Shown: in pieces, positions 23,668 to 33,542 of the stretch
Layout of the letters: every line of letters starts with the position of its first letter
How positions within the stretch are numbered: position 1 is the first letter of the stretch
Assembly (NCBI GenBank): GCA_012840465.1
Contig: DULJ01000074.1
Coordinates: 1 to 45,663, forward strand
Length of the DNA: 45,663 nt
Direction of reading: 5' to 3'
Source of the DNA: Caryophanales bacterium
GTDB lineage: Bacteria; Bacillota; Bacilli; Bacillales; Bacillaceae_J
The notes under the pieces: generated by a model
Database searches by the model: none
Seen by the model: the letters and a program-made list of their open reading frames with translations, nothing else
Told to the model about the DNA's origin: nothing
Translations under genes and position numbers: made by a program

Positions 23668-23904
23668 ATGGCACAAGTAGATGTTAATAAGTTAAAACAG
23701 GCGGAAGCAGTTTCATCCCTTGTAAAGGATTCTATCACTAAAGCAATAGAACAGTCTGCGGCGAATACAGACCTATGTTCAGAGGCATTAAAGCAAGCGT
23801 CCAATGAAATAGCCCAAGCGCAGACGTTAATCAGCCAAGTGCAATCGCAGTTGCAAACTCAACAGCAGCAACAATCTTTAGGTGATCCAGAATTTCAAAT
23901 ATAA
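23668..23904 (+). CDS. small helical Gln-rich protein of unknown function
   Basis: A 78-residue protein with no hydrophobic segment. Residues 5-68 look wholly helical and amphipathic (KLKQAEAVSSLVKDSITKAI) and end in a Gln-rich stretch (QSQLQTQQQQQS), then LGDPEFQI. Family not recognised; size and composition resemble small spore-associated proteins of Bacillus, a weak guess. The ATG at 23668 has GGGAGG nine bases upstream, so an upstream ATG at 23632 is not used. Hairpins stand on both sides. Confidence 0.65.
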   Translation: MAQVDVNKLKQAEAVSSLVKDSITKAIEQSAANTDLCSEALKQASNEIAQAQTLISQVQSQLQTQQQQQSLGDPEFQI

Positions 23905-23938
23905 CTTTATTCAGTAGACCCCTACTGAATAAAGTTAT
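23901..23938. repeat. perfect 17-bp inverted repeat
   Basis: ATAACTTTATTCAGTAG (23901-23917) and CTACTGAATAAAGTTAT (23922-23938) are exactly complementary around a four-base loop, starting inside the stop codon of the small gene. Its TGAATAAAGTT arm continues into ATGCCTTCTGTCGA, matching the element at 12139 and 38801. No T tract follows. Confidence 0.8.
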
Positions 23939-23970
23939 GCCTTCTGTCGACCAAGGCGCATTTGATTCGT

Positions 23971-24002
23971 AAAAAGGTGTCATAACATTATGACACCTTT
24001 TT
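23971..24002. terminator. bidirectional terminator
   Basis: AAAAAGGTGTCAT pairs with ATGACACCTTTTT around a six-base loop, giving A and T tracts on both sides. Confidence 0.88.
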
Positions 24003-24115
24003 ACTTTAGGAAAGTCAAATAAAGTTTTAAAAACATGACATTTGTTTATATTAAAACGCGGAATGCTCTGATACCCTGATAGTGTCTATATCATTTTTTG
24101 AAATGGGGTATTAAT

Positions 24116-25099
24116 TTGGGAATTCCAAATTTACAAATTGCACATATCAAACCTAGTGTTCCAATTTTTCAAGGAGGAATGGGAATCGGCATTTCTCTTA
24201 GTGGATTAGCTTCAGCTGTAGCCAATGCAGGTGGGGTCGGTATTATTTCCGGTACAGGTATTACGTTAGAGGAAATGAGATACCATATCCGCAAAGCCCG
24301 TGAGCTTACAAATGGGCAAGGCTATATTGGAGTTAATGTTTTGTTTGCTATGAATGATTTTGCAGAAAAAATGAAAGCAGCCATGGAAGAAAAAGTGGAT
24401 TTTATTATTTCAGGTGCAGGCATATCAAGGGATATGTATGCATGGGGAAGAGAATATAATGTTCCGGTTATTTCCATCGTCTCTTCGGCAAAGGTAGCAA
24501 GGCTTTCTGAAAGATTGGGAGCAGCGGCTGTTGTAGTAGAAGGCCATGAAGCGGGTGGACACCTTGGCACAGATCGACCGCTGTTTGAAATTTTACCAGA
24601 GGTTCTTGAAACGGTAAAAATCCCAGTACTTGCGGCTGGCGGTATAATGACAGGTGCGGATGTAGCCAAAGCAATGAAAATGGGTGCTACTGGAGTACAA
24701 ATGGGAACTCGGTTTGTTGCAAGCGTAGAATGTGATGCCCCAATGTCATTTAAACAAATGTACGTGGATGCTGTGCCCGAGGATTTAGAGTTGGTCAAAA
24801 CAACAGTAGGGTTACAAGGCAGAGTGATTAAAAACAAGTTTATTGACATGATTCGTGCTGGCGGTAAAGTTAAAGTTGATAAATGCACTGATTGTCTGAA
24901 AAGTTGTTCATACCGTTTTTGTACATCAGAGTCATTAAAACGGTCGGTAGCTGGTGACACTGAAACGGGCCTAGTATTTGCCGGTGCCAGGGTTGGCGAA
25001 ATTAAAGAGATCTTACCTGTAAAGCAAATTATTGATAAAATAATGGAAGAATGTAAACAGGCCTATCCAATAGATCAAAATAATTTAGCGTTAAGCTAA
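24116..25099 (+). CDS. nitronate monooxygenase/FabK-like flavoprotein
   Basis: A 327-residue FMN-binding TIM-barrel protein of the 2-nitropropane dioxygenase/FabK group. Typical segments are IFQGGMGIGISLSGLASAVA, GYIGVNVLFAM, VEGHEAGGHLG (the catalytic His region), VLAAGGIMTGADVA and GATGVQMGTRFVAS. A C-terminal cluster CTDCLKSCSYRFC is present. It could oxidise alkyl nitronates or act as an enoyl reductase; the motifs alone do not decide. The TTG at 24116 has GGGG seven bases upstream and is preferred over the TTG at 24098. A terminator follows at 25106. Confidence 0.85.
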   Translation: MGIPNLQIAHIKPSVPIFQGGMGIGISLSGLASAVANAGGVGIISGTGITLEEMRYHIRKARELTNGQGYIGVNVLFAMNDFAEKMKAAMEEKVDFIISGAGISRDMYAWGREYNVPVISIVSSAKVARLSERLGAAAVVVEGHEAGGHLGTDRPLFEILPEVLETVKIPVLAAGGIMTGADVAKAMKMGATGVQMGTRFVASVECDAPMSFKQMYVDAVPEDLELVKTTVGLQGRVIKNKFIDMIRAGGKVKVDKCTDCLKSCSYRFCTSESLKRSVAGDTETGLVFAGARVGEIKEILPVKQIIDKIMEECKQAYPIDQNNLALS

Positions 25100-25105
25100 T
25101 ATGTA

Positions 25106-25140
25106 AAGTGGTTGTCTTCATGTTTAAGACAATCACTTTT
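25106..25140 (+). terminator. intrinsic terminator
   Basis: AAGTGGTTGTCTT pairs with AAGACAATCACTT (one G-T pair) around a seven-base loop and is followed by TT. Confidence 0.75.
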
Positions 25141-25231
25141 GTTGTTTACATTTTGCATAAACAGGAAATCAGTAGTAAATTAATAAGTGCATATCAAAAC
25201 TTTTAATAATGGCGGTAGAGGATGTGAAGGA

Positions 25232-25675
25232 ATGGAGAAAAAATTCAGCTTTAGCATAATTAATTTTATCAAAGGAATGTTTTTAGTCCCTTTATTTTTC
25301 GTATTCTTTGTAATGAGTGCGTGCTCATCAGGAGAGGCACCAAGGGAAATTGAACTTAAACCATATACTTTAATGGATTTAGCGAAACAGGATTTTGCGG
25401 GCGTGGACAAAATCACAATTAAAAGTGGTGAAACAGGGGAAGAGAAAACGTTTCAAGACCCTGACCAAGTATCAAATTTTATAAAAAGCATGGAAGATGC
25501 CTATTTTACACCAGACATCAATCAAGAAAAAAGAACAGGCTGGACATATTGGGTGAAATTATATGAAGGTAAAAAAGTGGTTTATGAATTTTATCCAAGT
25601 TACGCAGAGGGTGTTTATTTCAACCCTGATGAAAAAGTAGTAGCAAATATTGAGGAATTATTTAATTCAAAATAA
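25232..25675 (+). CDS. lipoprotein of unknown function
   Basis: About 147 residues with an N-terminal signal (IKGMFLVPLFFVFFV) and lipobox MSAC, followed by a 110-residue soluble part (LKPYTLMDLAKQDFAGVDKI to NIEELFNSK). No family recognised. The ATG at 25232 is chosen because AGAGG lies about ten bases upstream and the signal length becomes normal; the frame extends to a GTG at 25187 without a ribosome site. It precedes a two-component system on the same strand but has its own spacing, so it may be a sensed or regulated partner, which is a guess from position. Confidence 0.68.
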   Translation: MEKKFSFSIINFIKGMFLVPLFFVFFVMSACSSGEAPREIELKPYTLMDLAKQDFAGVDKITIKSGETGEEKTFQDPDQVSNFIKSMEDAYFTPDINQEKRTGWTYWVKLYEGKKVVYEFYPSYAEGVYFNPDEKVVANIEELFNSK

Positions 25676-25731
25676 GGATTTTTAACTACTTAAGGGGCGG
25701 TCGGTTAGGTTGCCTCTTTTTTGACATTTAC

Positions 25732-25760
25732 TTGACATACTTAAGTGGTATGAATGTTAT
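25732..25760 (+). promoter_or_regulatory. sigma-A-type promoter for the two-component genes
   Basis: TTGACA (25732-25737), a 17-base spacer and TGTTAT (25755-25760). A second TTGACA lies at 25721-25726. The response regulator starts 27 bases downstream. Confidence 0.6.
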
Positions 25761-25786
25761 AGCTTAAAAGTGAATGAGGGAGTTTA

Positions 25787-26476
25787 ATGAAAACGATTTT
25801 AGTTGTTGAAGATGAACTTGCCATTTCTATTGTTTTAAAAGCCTATCTTGAGAAAAATGGCTATCAAGTTTTACAGGCTTTTAGTGGAAAAGAAGCAATC
25901 GAAAGATTTAACCATGACAAGCCATTGCTAGTTTTATTAGATGTTATGCTTCCTGACCTAGATGGCTGGAGTGTATTGCAGTATATTCGGGAAAGAAGCT
26001 CTATCCCTGTCATCATGCTGACAGCACTTGGGGATATTGATAATAAGTTGAACGGTTTTAATCAAGGTGCGGATGATTACCTATCTAAGCCGTTTATAGG
26101 CGAAGAGGTCGTTGCTAGAGTGACTGCAGTATTGCGCCGCTCTACTCAAATCATAGAAAATGATCATATCGTTTATTACGGTAGTTTGAAGATAGACTTT
26201 CAAGCCCATGCTGTCTTTTTAAATGGGATTGAGTTAACCTTCCCACCTCGTGATTTATCGCTATTTCTATTTTTGGCAAAGCACCCGAATCAAACCTTTA
26301 CAAGAGAGCAATTAATAGAGTATGTGTGGGGGATTGATTTTGACGGCAGCGACCGGGCAGTGGATTTAGCGATAAAAAGGATAAGAAAGATGGTATCTAA
26401 TTGGCCTGAAACAGAGGGTGAAATAAAAACATTAAGAGGATTGGGGTATCAATTTAGTGTTAAAGAAAAAGGATGA
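25787..26476 (+). CDS. OmpR-family response regulator
   Basis: A 229-residue protein: receiver domain (1-115) with the acidic pair in VVEDE, the phosphorylated Asp in VLLDVMLPD, the Thr of IMLTALGD and the Lys of YLSKPF. A C-terminal winged-helix DNA-binding domain follows (FPPRDLSLFLFLAKHPNQTF, DRAVDLAIKRIRKM, LRGLGYQF). It should bind promoter DNA when phosphorylated by the kinase encoded next, whose start overlaps its end by 20 bases. The targets are unknown; the nearby lipoprotein gene is a candidate. Confidence 0.92.
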   Translation: MKTILVVEDELAISIVLKAYLEKNGYQVLQAFSGKEAIERFNHDKPLLVLLDVMLPDLDGWSVLQYIRERSSIPVIMLTALGDIDNKLNGFNQGADDYLSKPFIGEEVVARVTAVLRRSTQIIENDHIVYYGSLKIDFQAHAVFLNGIELTFPPRDLSLFLFLAKHPNQTFTREQLIEYVWGIDFDGSDRAVDLAIKRIRKMVSNWPETEGEIKTLRGLGYQFSVKEKG

Positions 26477-27881
26477 GCGACCTTCTCTTATTCGCTATTG
26501 GACAACACGCTATTTCCTAACATTATGCATTGGTTTACTTATTATAGGTGTTCTTACTACGCTGTGGATCAGGCATACTGCGACAGAGAAACGCTTGGAT
26601 ATATTAGAGATGACGGCAGAGGAAATTGCTGGGCGGATTACGGAATGGGATGGGCTTGTACTCCCGAATTTATATCTACAAAGGGTTATTGATGATCGCT
26701 TCCGTTTTTTAAAATTAGAGGGAAAACCACTCATTTATGTGGCTGATGAAAATGGGAATGTTGTGTATGGGATGAAAGATAAGCTTTTTTCCATGTTTAA
26801 TTTTAATGAAATCATCTCTCACTCCAATAATAAAAATGTACAAAAGATTTCGATACCCAGGGGCGAAGACTTTTATCTGGTGAAAAAAGAAATTATAAAA
26901 AGCAACGAACATATTGGCTGGGTTTTGATCCTGTTACAAGAAAACGAGATTAAGCGCAGTCCGGAAGAACTAAAGCTGATGCTTATCATGCTTAGTAGTT
27001 TGGCAATATTGGGCTGGGCTGTTATTTATTTTTTATTAAAAAAGTTGTTAAAACCGATAAGCAATGTCGCCCATTCCGCCGGACAAATTGTCGATGGAAA
27101 TTATGATATAAAACTCGACCAAAAGGTAAAAGAGAAGGAAATGTACGAACTATTGCATTCCTTTAAAGAAATGGCCAACCGTCTACAGCAACTCGAATCG
27201 TTGCGAACAGAGTTATTAGCGGGAGTAACCCATGAATTAAAAACACCGGTTACAGCGATAAGCGGATTAATCCAAGCTGTAAAAGATGATATTGTAACGG
27301 GTAATGATGCAAAAGAATTTTTAAATATTAGTCAAAAAGAGGTGGCAAGGCTCCAAAAGATGGTTGAAGATTTGCTTGATTTTAATACATTTGCAGCAGG
27401 TAAGGTTAGGATTTCAAGTGAGACCATCAATCTAGGGAAATGTCTGCAAGAAATTTTACACCAATGGGAACTTGTTGAGGAGGAAACGATTGAGCTAAAA
27501 ACGATAGTTCCAACTGATGTTATTATGATTTCCACAGACCCGCTCAGATTACAGCAAATCATCATCAATCTTTTAAATAATGCAAAGCAGGCATGTTCGG
27601 GGACTTGTTCAATTGAAGTAAGCGTTTATGAAATGGACTTATTTTTTGGAATTGACATAAAAGACAATGGAACAGGGATACCAGTAGAGGATCAGCTATT
27701 CATTTTCGAGCGGTTTTTTAGAGGAAATAATAAAAAGCATAAAGTCCGCGGTTTAGGTTTAGGCTTGGCATTTAGTAAAATGATGGCCAAAGCACTTGGC
27801 GGGGATTTGCTATTAAAAGAGAGTACGGAACAAGGGACGATATTTACCATCCAATTGCCCAAAAAGGCACCTTCGCTGTAA
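26457..27881 (+). CDS. membrane sensor histidine kinase
   Basis: A 474-residue kinase with a transmembrane segment at about 14-35, an extracytoplasmic sensor region of ~130 residues, a second segment (about 172-193), HAMP, the phospho-accepting His in AGVTHELKTPVTAISG, and an ATPase domain with NLLNNAKQ, DNGTGIP and GLGLGL. It senses an unknown outside signal and phosphorylates the regulator upstream. The GTG at 26457 overlaps the regulator gene, indicating coupled translation. A terminator overlaps its last codons. Confidence 0.9.
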   Translation: MLKKKDERPSLIRYWTTRYFLTLCIGLLIIGVLTTLWIRHTATEKRLDILEMTAEEIAGRITEWDGLVLPNLYLQRVIDDRFRFLKLEGKPLIYVADENGNVVYGMKDKLFSMFNFNEIISHSNNKNVQKISIPRGEDFYLVKKEIIKSNEHIGWVLILLQENEIKRSPEELKLMLIMLSSLAILGWAVIYFLLKKLLKPISNVAHSAGQIVDGNYDIKLDQKVKEKEMYELLHSFKEMANRLQQLESLRTELLAGVTHELKTPVTAISGLIQAVKDDIVTGNDAKEFLNISQKEVARLQKMVEDLLDFNTFAAGKVRISSETINLGKCLQEILHQWELVEEETIELKTIVPTDVIMISTDPLRLQQIIINLLNNAKQACSGTCSIEVSVYEMDLFFGIDIKDNGTGIPVEDQLFIFERFFRGNNKKHKVRGLGLGLAFSKMMAKALGGDLLLKESTEQGTIFTIQLPKKAPSL

Positions 27882-27903
27882 CTAGTGAAGGGGCCTTTTG
27901 TTG
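27861..27903 (+). terminator. intrinsic terminator overlapping the kinase stop
   Basis: AAAAAGGC.ACCTTCGC pairs with GTGAAGG.GGCCTTTT and ends in TTTTGTTG; the left arm is the end of the kinase coding sequence. Confidence 0.75.
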
Positions 27904-27910
27904 TGATCTT

Positions 27911-28462
27911 CTATTGTTGCTTTTCCTCACATCGAGGAATAAATTCAAATATTTCATGTGTTTCGAAGCTATCCACAAGCTTATTAAGCCAGCGGTAATA
28001 GGCCAAACAGGAATAAAGCTTTTCGATTAATTGCTGGGCTTCTTCTCGAATATCTGCATCGATATTCTCCTGTTTTGCCAAGATTTTAAGCTCCTTCATT
28101 GATTTTTCAATTGACGAGACATTCATAGAGATAGCTGGTCGCCACTTTATTGTAAATAGATCGATAAACGTCTGATACCAGTCTTCTTCCGCTTGATAAA
28201 GGTCTTTCCGCACACCTTTTTTCCAGACTTTATCCACCATTTTTAAATCCATTAAATTTCTGACCGATGTGCTCATGCTTGTTTTGCTCATTCCGAGCTC
28301 ATCCTTCATTTCATCCAAGGTCATTGGATTATTACTGAAAAATAAAAGTCCGAATAATCTCCCGACTGAATCCGTTATTCCGTATAAATTCATATTATGG
28401 GCAATTGTGTCGATAACACGTTCTTTTGCTAGATCTAATTGCTCTTTTGGATCAACTTCCAT
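27911..28462 (-). CDS. GbsR/OpcR-type transcriptional regulator
   Basis: A 183-residue MarR/GbsR-like regulator. The winged-helix part is about residues 25-90 (NNPMTLDEMKDELGMSKTSM, STSVRNLMDLKMVDKVW), followed by a helical C-terminal half. B. subtilis GbsR and OpcR control choline and glycine betaine uptake and synthesis genes. This one is divergent from an OpuA-type betaine transporter and probably represses it. The ATG at 28462 has GGTGGG ten bases upstream; a TTG at 28480 lacks a usable site. Assignment to OpcR rather than GbsR is not certain. Confidence 0.83.
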   Translation of the reverse strand: MEVDPKEQLDLAKERVIDTIAHNMNLYGITDSVGRLFGLLFFSNNPMTLDEMKDELGMSKTSMSTSVRNLMDLKMVDKVWKKGVRKDLYQAEEDWYQTFIDLFTIKWRPAISMNVSSIEKSMKELKILAKQENIDADIREEAQQLIEKLYSCLAYYRWLNKLVDSFETHEIFEFIPRCEEKQQ

Positions 28463-28638
28463 TACTGCTATTCCCACCAATCTTCCGATTACTACTACAT
28501 ATTATGAATATAGACTACCATTAAAAATTTGAAAGTAAAGAGGGAAACTTGATAGCATTCGGGAGTAATATGGAGTAATTTAAAGAATTCTCCGCATTTA
28601 TTATGTACAGTTTTTTCTGAACAAACTTAACGTACGGA

Positions 28639-28644
28639 TATAAT
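28639..28644 (+). promoter_or_regulatory. probable -10 element of the opuA promoter
   Basis: TATAAT at 28639-28644 lies 94 bases before opuAA. The -35 region is poor (TTCTGA near 28615), as expected for a promoter that needs activation or is controlled by osmotic stress. The 275-base gap to the divergent regulator leaves room for its operator, but no clear inverted repeat was picked out. Confidence 0.4.
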
Positions 28645-28737
28645 GGTATATGGGGTTTGATGGAATAGCTGGGAAGGTCTACAATTAATAGGTCAGGGTC
28701 GGTAAAGTTATTCGATTCTAGTAGGTGAGGTGGAAAT

Positions 28738-29977
28738 ATGGAACAGGAGCAAACGGTAAAGCTTCAAGTTCAAAATGTTACAAAGATATTTGGAAAAAGT
28801 CATAAGAAAGCGCTTCAATTAATAGAAGAAGGTTATTCAAAAGCAGAAATACTGAAGCAAACAGGTTGTACGGTTGGTGTAAACCAGGCAAGCTTTGATG
28901 TGTATGCTGGTGAAATTTTCGTTATTATGGGTCTTTCCGGTAGTGGAAAGTCAACACTTGTGAGAATGCTCAATCGCTTGATAGAGCCAACAATGGGGAA
29001 AGTTGAGCTTGATGGCAAGGACGTTGTCAAAATGAATAAGACTGAATTACGGGAAATTCGCCGCAAAAAGATCAGTATGGTGTTTCAAAAGTTTGCCCTT
29101 TTACCACATCGAACCGTTTTAGAAAATACAGAATACGGTTTAGAGGTTCAAGGAGTGGATAAAGAATCACGGAAACAGAAGGCTTTGGAAGCTCTTAAGC
29201 TGGTTGATTTAGTAGGTTACGAGAATCAATATCCGAGCCAGTTAAGCGGTGGGATGCAGCAGCGGGTTGGCTTAGCTAGAGCGTTGGCAAATGATCCCGA
29301 TATCCTTCTAATGGACGAAGCTTTTAGCGCATTGGACCCATTAATTAGAAAAGATATGCAGGATGAATTGCTGGAACTGCAAAGTAGGATGGAGAAAACA
29401 ATTATCTTTATTACACATGACTTGGATGAAGCACTTAAAATTGGTGATCGGATCGCTTTAATGAAGGATGGTGCCATTGTCCAAATCGGGACTGCTGAGG
29501 AAATTTTAATGAATCCTTCGAATGAATATGTTGAAAGATTCGTAGAAGATGTTGATTTAAGTAAAGTATTAACAGCCGGGCATGTCATGAAACGCGCGGA
29601 ATTTGTACAAGTTGATAAAGGTCCACTAGTCGCATTGCAAATGATGAAAGACTTAGGAATTTCAAGTATATACGTCGTCGATAGAAAACAAAAATTGCTT
29701 GGTGCCGTAACAGCGGAAGAAGCAAGTAAAGCTGTAAACGAAGGCCAAGCTCTTGCAGCTATTTTAGAAGAAAATATTAAAACGGTTACAAAAGAGAGGT
29801 TATTAGTGGATCTTTTTGAACTAGTTTCAGAGGCGGTCATACCAGTTGCGGTTGTTGATGAGGAAAACCATCTAAGAGGTGTCGTTATCCGTGGGGCTGT
29901 TCTAGGGGCCTTATCAGGAAATGTGCGGTATATCAACGATGTATCAACTATAGCACAAGAAGAAGGGAGGAAGGTAA

Positions 29978-29985
<8 letters not shown>
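28738..29985 (+). CDS. opuAA: glycine betaine ABC transporter, ATP-binding protein
   Basis: A 415-residue ABC ATPase with GLSGSGKST (Walker A), LSGGMQQRVGLARAL (signature), ILLMDEAFSALDP (Walker B) and FITHDLDEA (switch), then two C-terminal CBS domains (about 280-400; HVMKRAEFVQVDKG and IPVAVVDEENHLRGVVIRGA). The CBS pair is the ionic-strength sensor known from OpuA. The N-terminal insert before Walker A (QLIEEGYSKAEILKQTG) is typical of betaine transporters. GAGGTGG precedes the ATG at 28738. It powers betaine uptake during osmotic stress. The permease gene begins within a few bases of its end: the opuAA stop is 29983-29985 and overlaps the permease start region at 29978. Confidence 0.92.
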
Positions 29986-31746
<1,761 letters not shown>

Positions 31747-31832
31747 ATAAACGTTTGTTTTATTTGCCGATTGGCTGAAAAAGATGATAATGTAAAGATA
31801 ATTCCAAATCCTATAAAGGGGAGGACGTTTTC

Positions 31833-32021
31833 ATGGATATTGCAGCTTTATCTACTGCTATGAATCAGGTTAATTTAAGTCAACAGGTAGGCATCGCGCT
31901 TACGAAAAAAGTAATGGACACAGCTGAAGTGAACGCCAATGCATTGACTGAAATGCTCAAAACCTTAAGTGCCCCGGCGCCACACCCGACACTTGGGAAG
32001 TTTATCGATATTAGCAGGTAG
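31833..32021 (+). CDS. yjfB: YjfB family small protein
   Basis: A 62-residue protein, MDIAALSTAMNQVNLSQQVG through LTKKVMDTAEVNANALTEML, ending HPTLGKFIDISR. This matches the YjfB family of Bacilli, a small helical protein; members are often linked to motility regulation but the function is not settled. GGGGAGGA lies upstream of the ATG at 31833. It lies between the betaine transporter and a decayed hydrolase gene. Confidence 0.8.
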   Translation: MDIAALSTAMNQVNLSQQVGIALTKKVMDTAEVNANALTEMLKTLSAPAPHPTLGKFIDISR

Positions 32022-32038
32022 GAACGTTGGTGAGGAAC

Positions 32039-32232
32039 ATGATCGGTTGCTTATGTATACATGGGGGTGAACTAGGTCGCTTAAAAGGTGTCACCTACCA
32101 AGATTGGGTTCGAGAAGCTGAACAAGCTTTACAAGGAATGCTTACAAAATGCGGCACTGTCTATTTAGTGGCTTCTCCATGGGTGGGGTCATTTCGGGCT
32201 TCCTAGCAACAAAATATCCGGTTAAATTCTTA
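32039..32232 (+). pseudogene. alpha/beta hydrolase (carboxylesterase-like) remnant
   Basis: The frame starts MIGCLCIHGG and continues GRLKGVTYQDWVREAEQALQ and CGTVYLV. A one-base loss then shifts to the frame reading GFSMGGVISGFLATKYPVK. HG and GxSxG are the oxyanion and nucleophile motifs of alpha/beta hydrolases. About 40 residues expected between HG and the GELGRLKG part are missing, and the last ~100 residues with the catalytic Asp and His are gone. It has an internal deletion, a frameshift and a 3' truncation, so it is not functional. Confidence 0.78.
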
Positions 32233-32234
32233 AT

Positions 32235-32264
32235 AAAAGGCTGAACGAAATCGTCAGCCTTTTT
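32235..32264. terminator. bidirectional terminator
   Basis: AAAAGGCTGA pairs with TCAGCCTTTT around nine bases and ends in T residues on both strands. It lies between the broken hydrolase and degV. Confidence 0.85.
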
Positions 32265-32281
32265 GTAATAAATCAAATTCG

Positions 32282-33133
32282 CTATGATTTAAACGAAATA
32301 ACAATACCGCCTTCACCGGCATATGTTCCTATTAAGGGTCCAATTTCAGATAAAATGGTTTCCTTGAAATTATATTTTTCCTTAATTTCCTTCAGTAGAC
32401 TTAAGGCTTTTTCTTCACAATTGCTGTGAGTCATCGTTAAAACCTTTTTCTCAAAATCCTTTCCGCATTCACCAATTTGTTCGATGAATCGGCGCAGCAC
32501 TTTCTTATCACCGCGAACTTTTTCACGCACCTCAATAAGGCCTTCCTTGCTTACCTCAAGCATAATTTTGATGTTAAGGGCATTGGCGATAGCCGCTTTT
32601 GCTTTGCTTAGGCGTCCGCCTTTAACAACGTTTTCTAGCGTTGCCAATAAAATTAATGTATTCATGGAATCAATGGAGGCCTTTGCGTTAGCGAGAATCT
32701 CATCAAAACCAGCACCGTTATTAATTAATTTCAATGCTTCGTCCATTAAAAGGATTTGGCCACAAGAGCCTGTTTTTGTATTAAGGACCGCGATTTTGCG
32801 GTTGGGCTGTTCCTCTAACAGCATATTCATACCTACGACTGCGCTTTCATATGTTCCACTTAAAGCCTTTGAAAGTGAAAAAACGATAATAGCCTGATCC
32901 TCAGGCACTTCCTTATAGGCCTCTAAAAAGTCATATGGAGCGGGACGGGATGTTTTCGGAAGTTCTTCTGAATCTTTCATCATCCTGTAAAAAGTTTTAT
33001 TGTCTATATCAATCCCGGTTTTAAAACTTTGTTCTCCAAAACTAACATTTAAAGGAACGACTTTGATGTCGTGCTTTTCTATAAACGATAATGGCAAATC
33101 TGCTGCACCATCTGTGATGATTTTTATCGTCAC
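32282..33133 (-). CDS. DegV family fatty-acid-binding protein
   Basis: A 283-residue DegV/FakB-like protein. Typical segments are IKIITDGAADLPLSF, VVPLNVSFGEQSF, ELPKTSRPAPYDF, IIVFSLSKALSGTYESA and the late GPLIGTYAGEGGIVI. FakB proteins hold a fatty acid for phosphorylation by FakA before phospholipid synthesis. This copy may do so, although the usual TSxPSP serine is alanine here (TSRPAP). The GTG at 33133 has AAGGT upstream. A terminator follows its stop. Confidence 0.87.
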   Translation of the reverse strand: MTIKIITDGAADLPLSFIEKHDIKVVPLNVSFGEQSFKTGIDIDNKTFYRMMKDSEELPKTSRPAPYDFLEAYKEVPEDQAIIVFSLSKALSGTYESAVVGMNMLLEEQPNRKIAVLNTKTGSCGQILLMDEALKLINNGAGFDEILANAKASIDSMNTLILLATLENVVKGGRLSKAKAAIANALNIKIMLEVSKEGLIEVREKVRGDKKVLRRFIEQIGECGKDFEKKVLTMTHSNCEEKALSLLKEIKEKYNFKETILSEIGPLIGTYAGEGGIVISFKS

Positions 33134-33542
33134 GATCCATACCTTCTATCCTTTGAGATGTACCATCCATTCTAACATTTGGATGGATTCAGCGATATTT
33201 CTTTTTTACATTGCCATAAAGTGACAAGGACAACTGAACTTGCAATAGATGTATAATTTAAAGATTCGAACCAAAAAATAAAATGAAACGCTAAAAATAC
33301 CCCTGCGATTATAGAATAGATCCAGTCCTTTTTTCAATAAGACGGATTTCCTTCCAAAAATAAGGGTTTATTTTTGGGTTCAAGACAATCTCCTTTTTAG
33401 TTATTGATAATATTTCTATTCTATCATAGCGGTTATCTTATTTATATTTTGGAGGAATTTTTCATTTTTATTGCAAAATTGACTAGAATATGCTAAGATT
33501 AATAATTATGCCAAAAAGTAGAAATTAGGGAGTTTTGAATAC
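33134..33542. other. intergenic region before cshA
   Basis: No gene was found. A possible sigma-A promoter has TTGACT at 33479-33484 and TAATTA near 33503, with 18 bases between. CCAAAAATAA and TTATTTTTGG near 33355-33378 can form an AT-rich hairpin. GGAGGAA at about 33451 is a ribosome-site-like string with no following frame. Confidence 0.4.

Noticed and set aside
24322-24960. 212-codon minus-strand frame opposite the nitronate monooxygenase
   Set aside because: It is the antisense shadow of a well-supported enzyme gene and has no recognisable domain.
29226-29936. 236-codon minus-strand frame opposite opuAA
   Set aside because: It is an antisense shadow with low-complexity Ser/Thr-rich content and no ribosome site.
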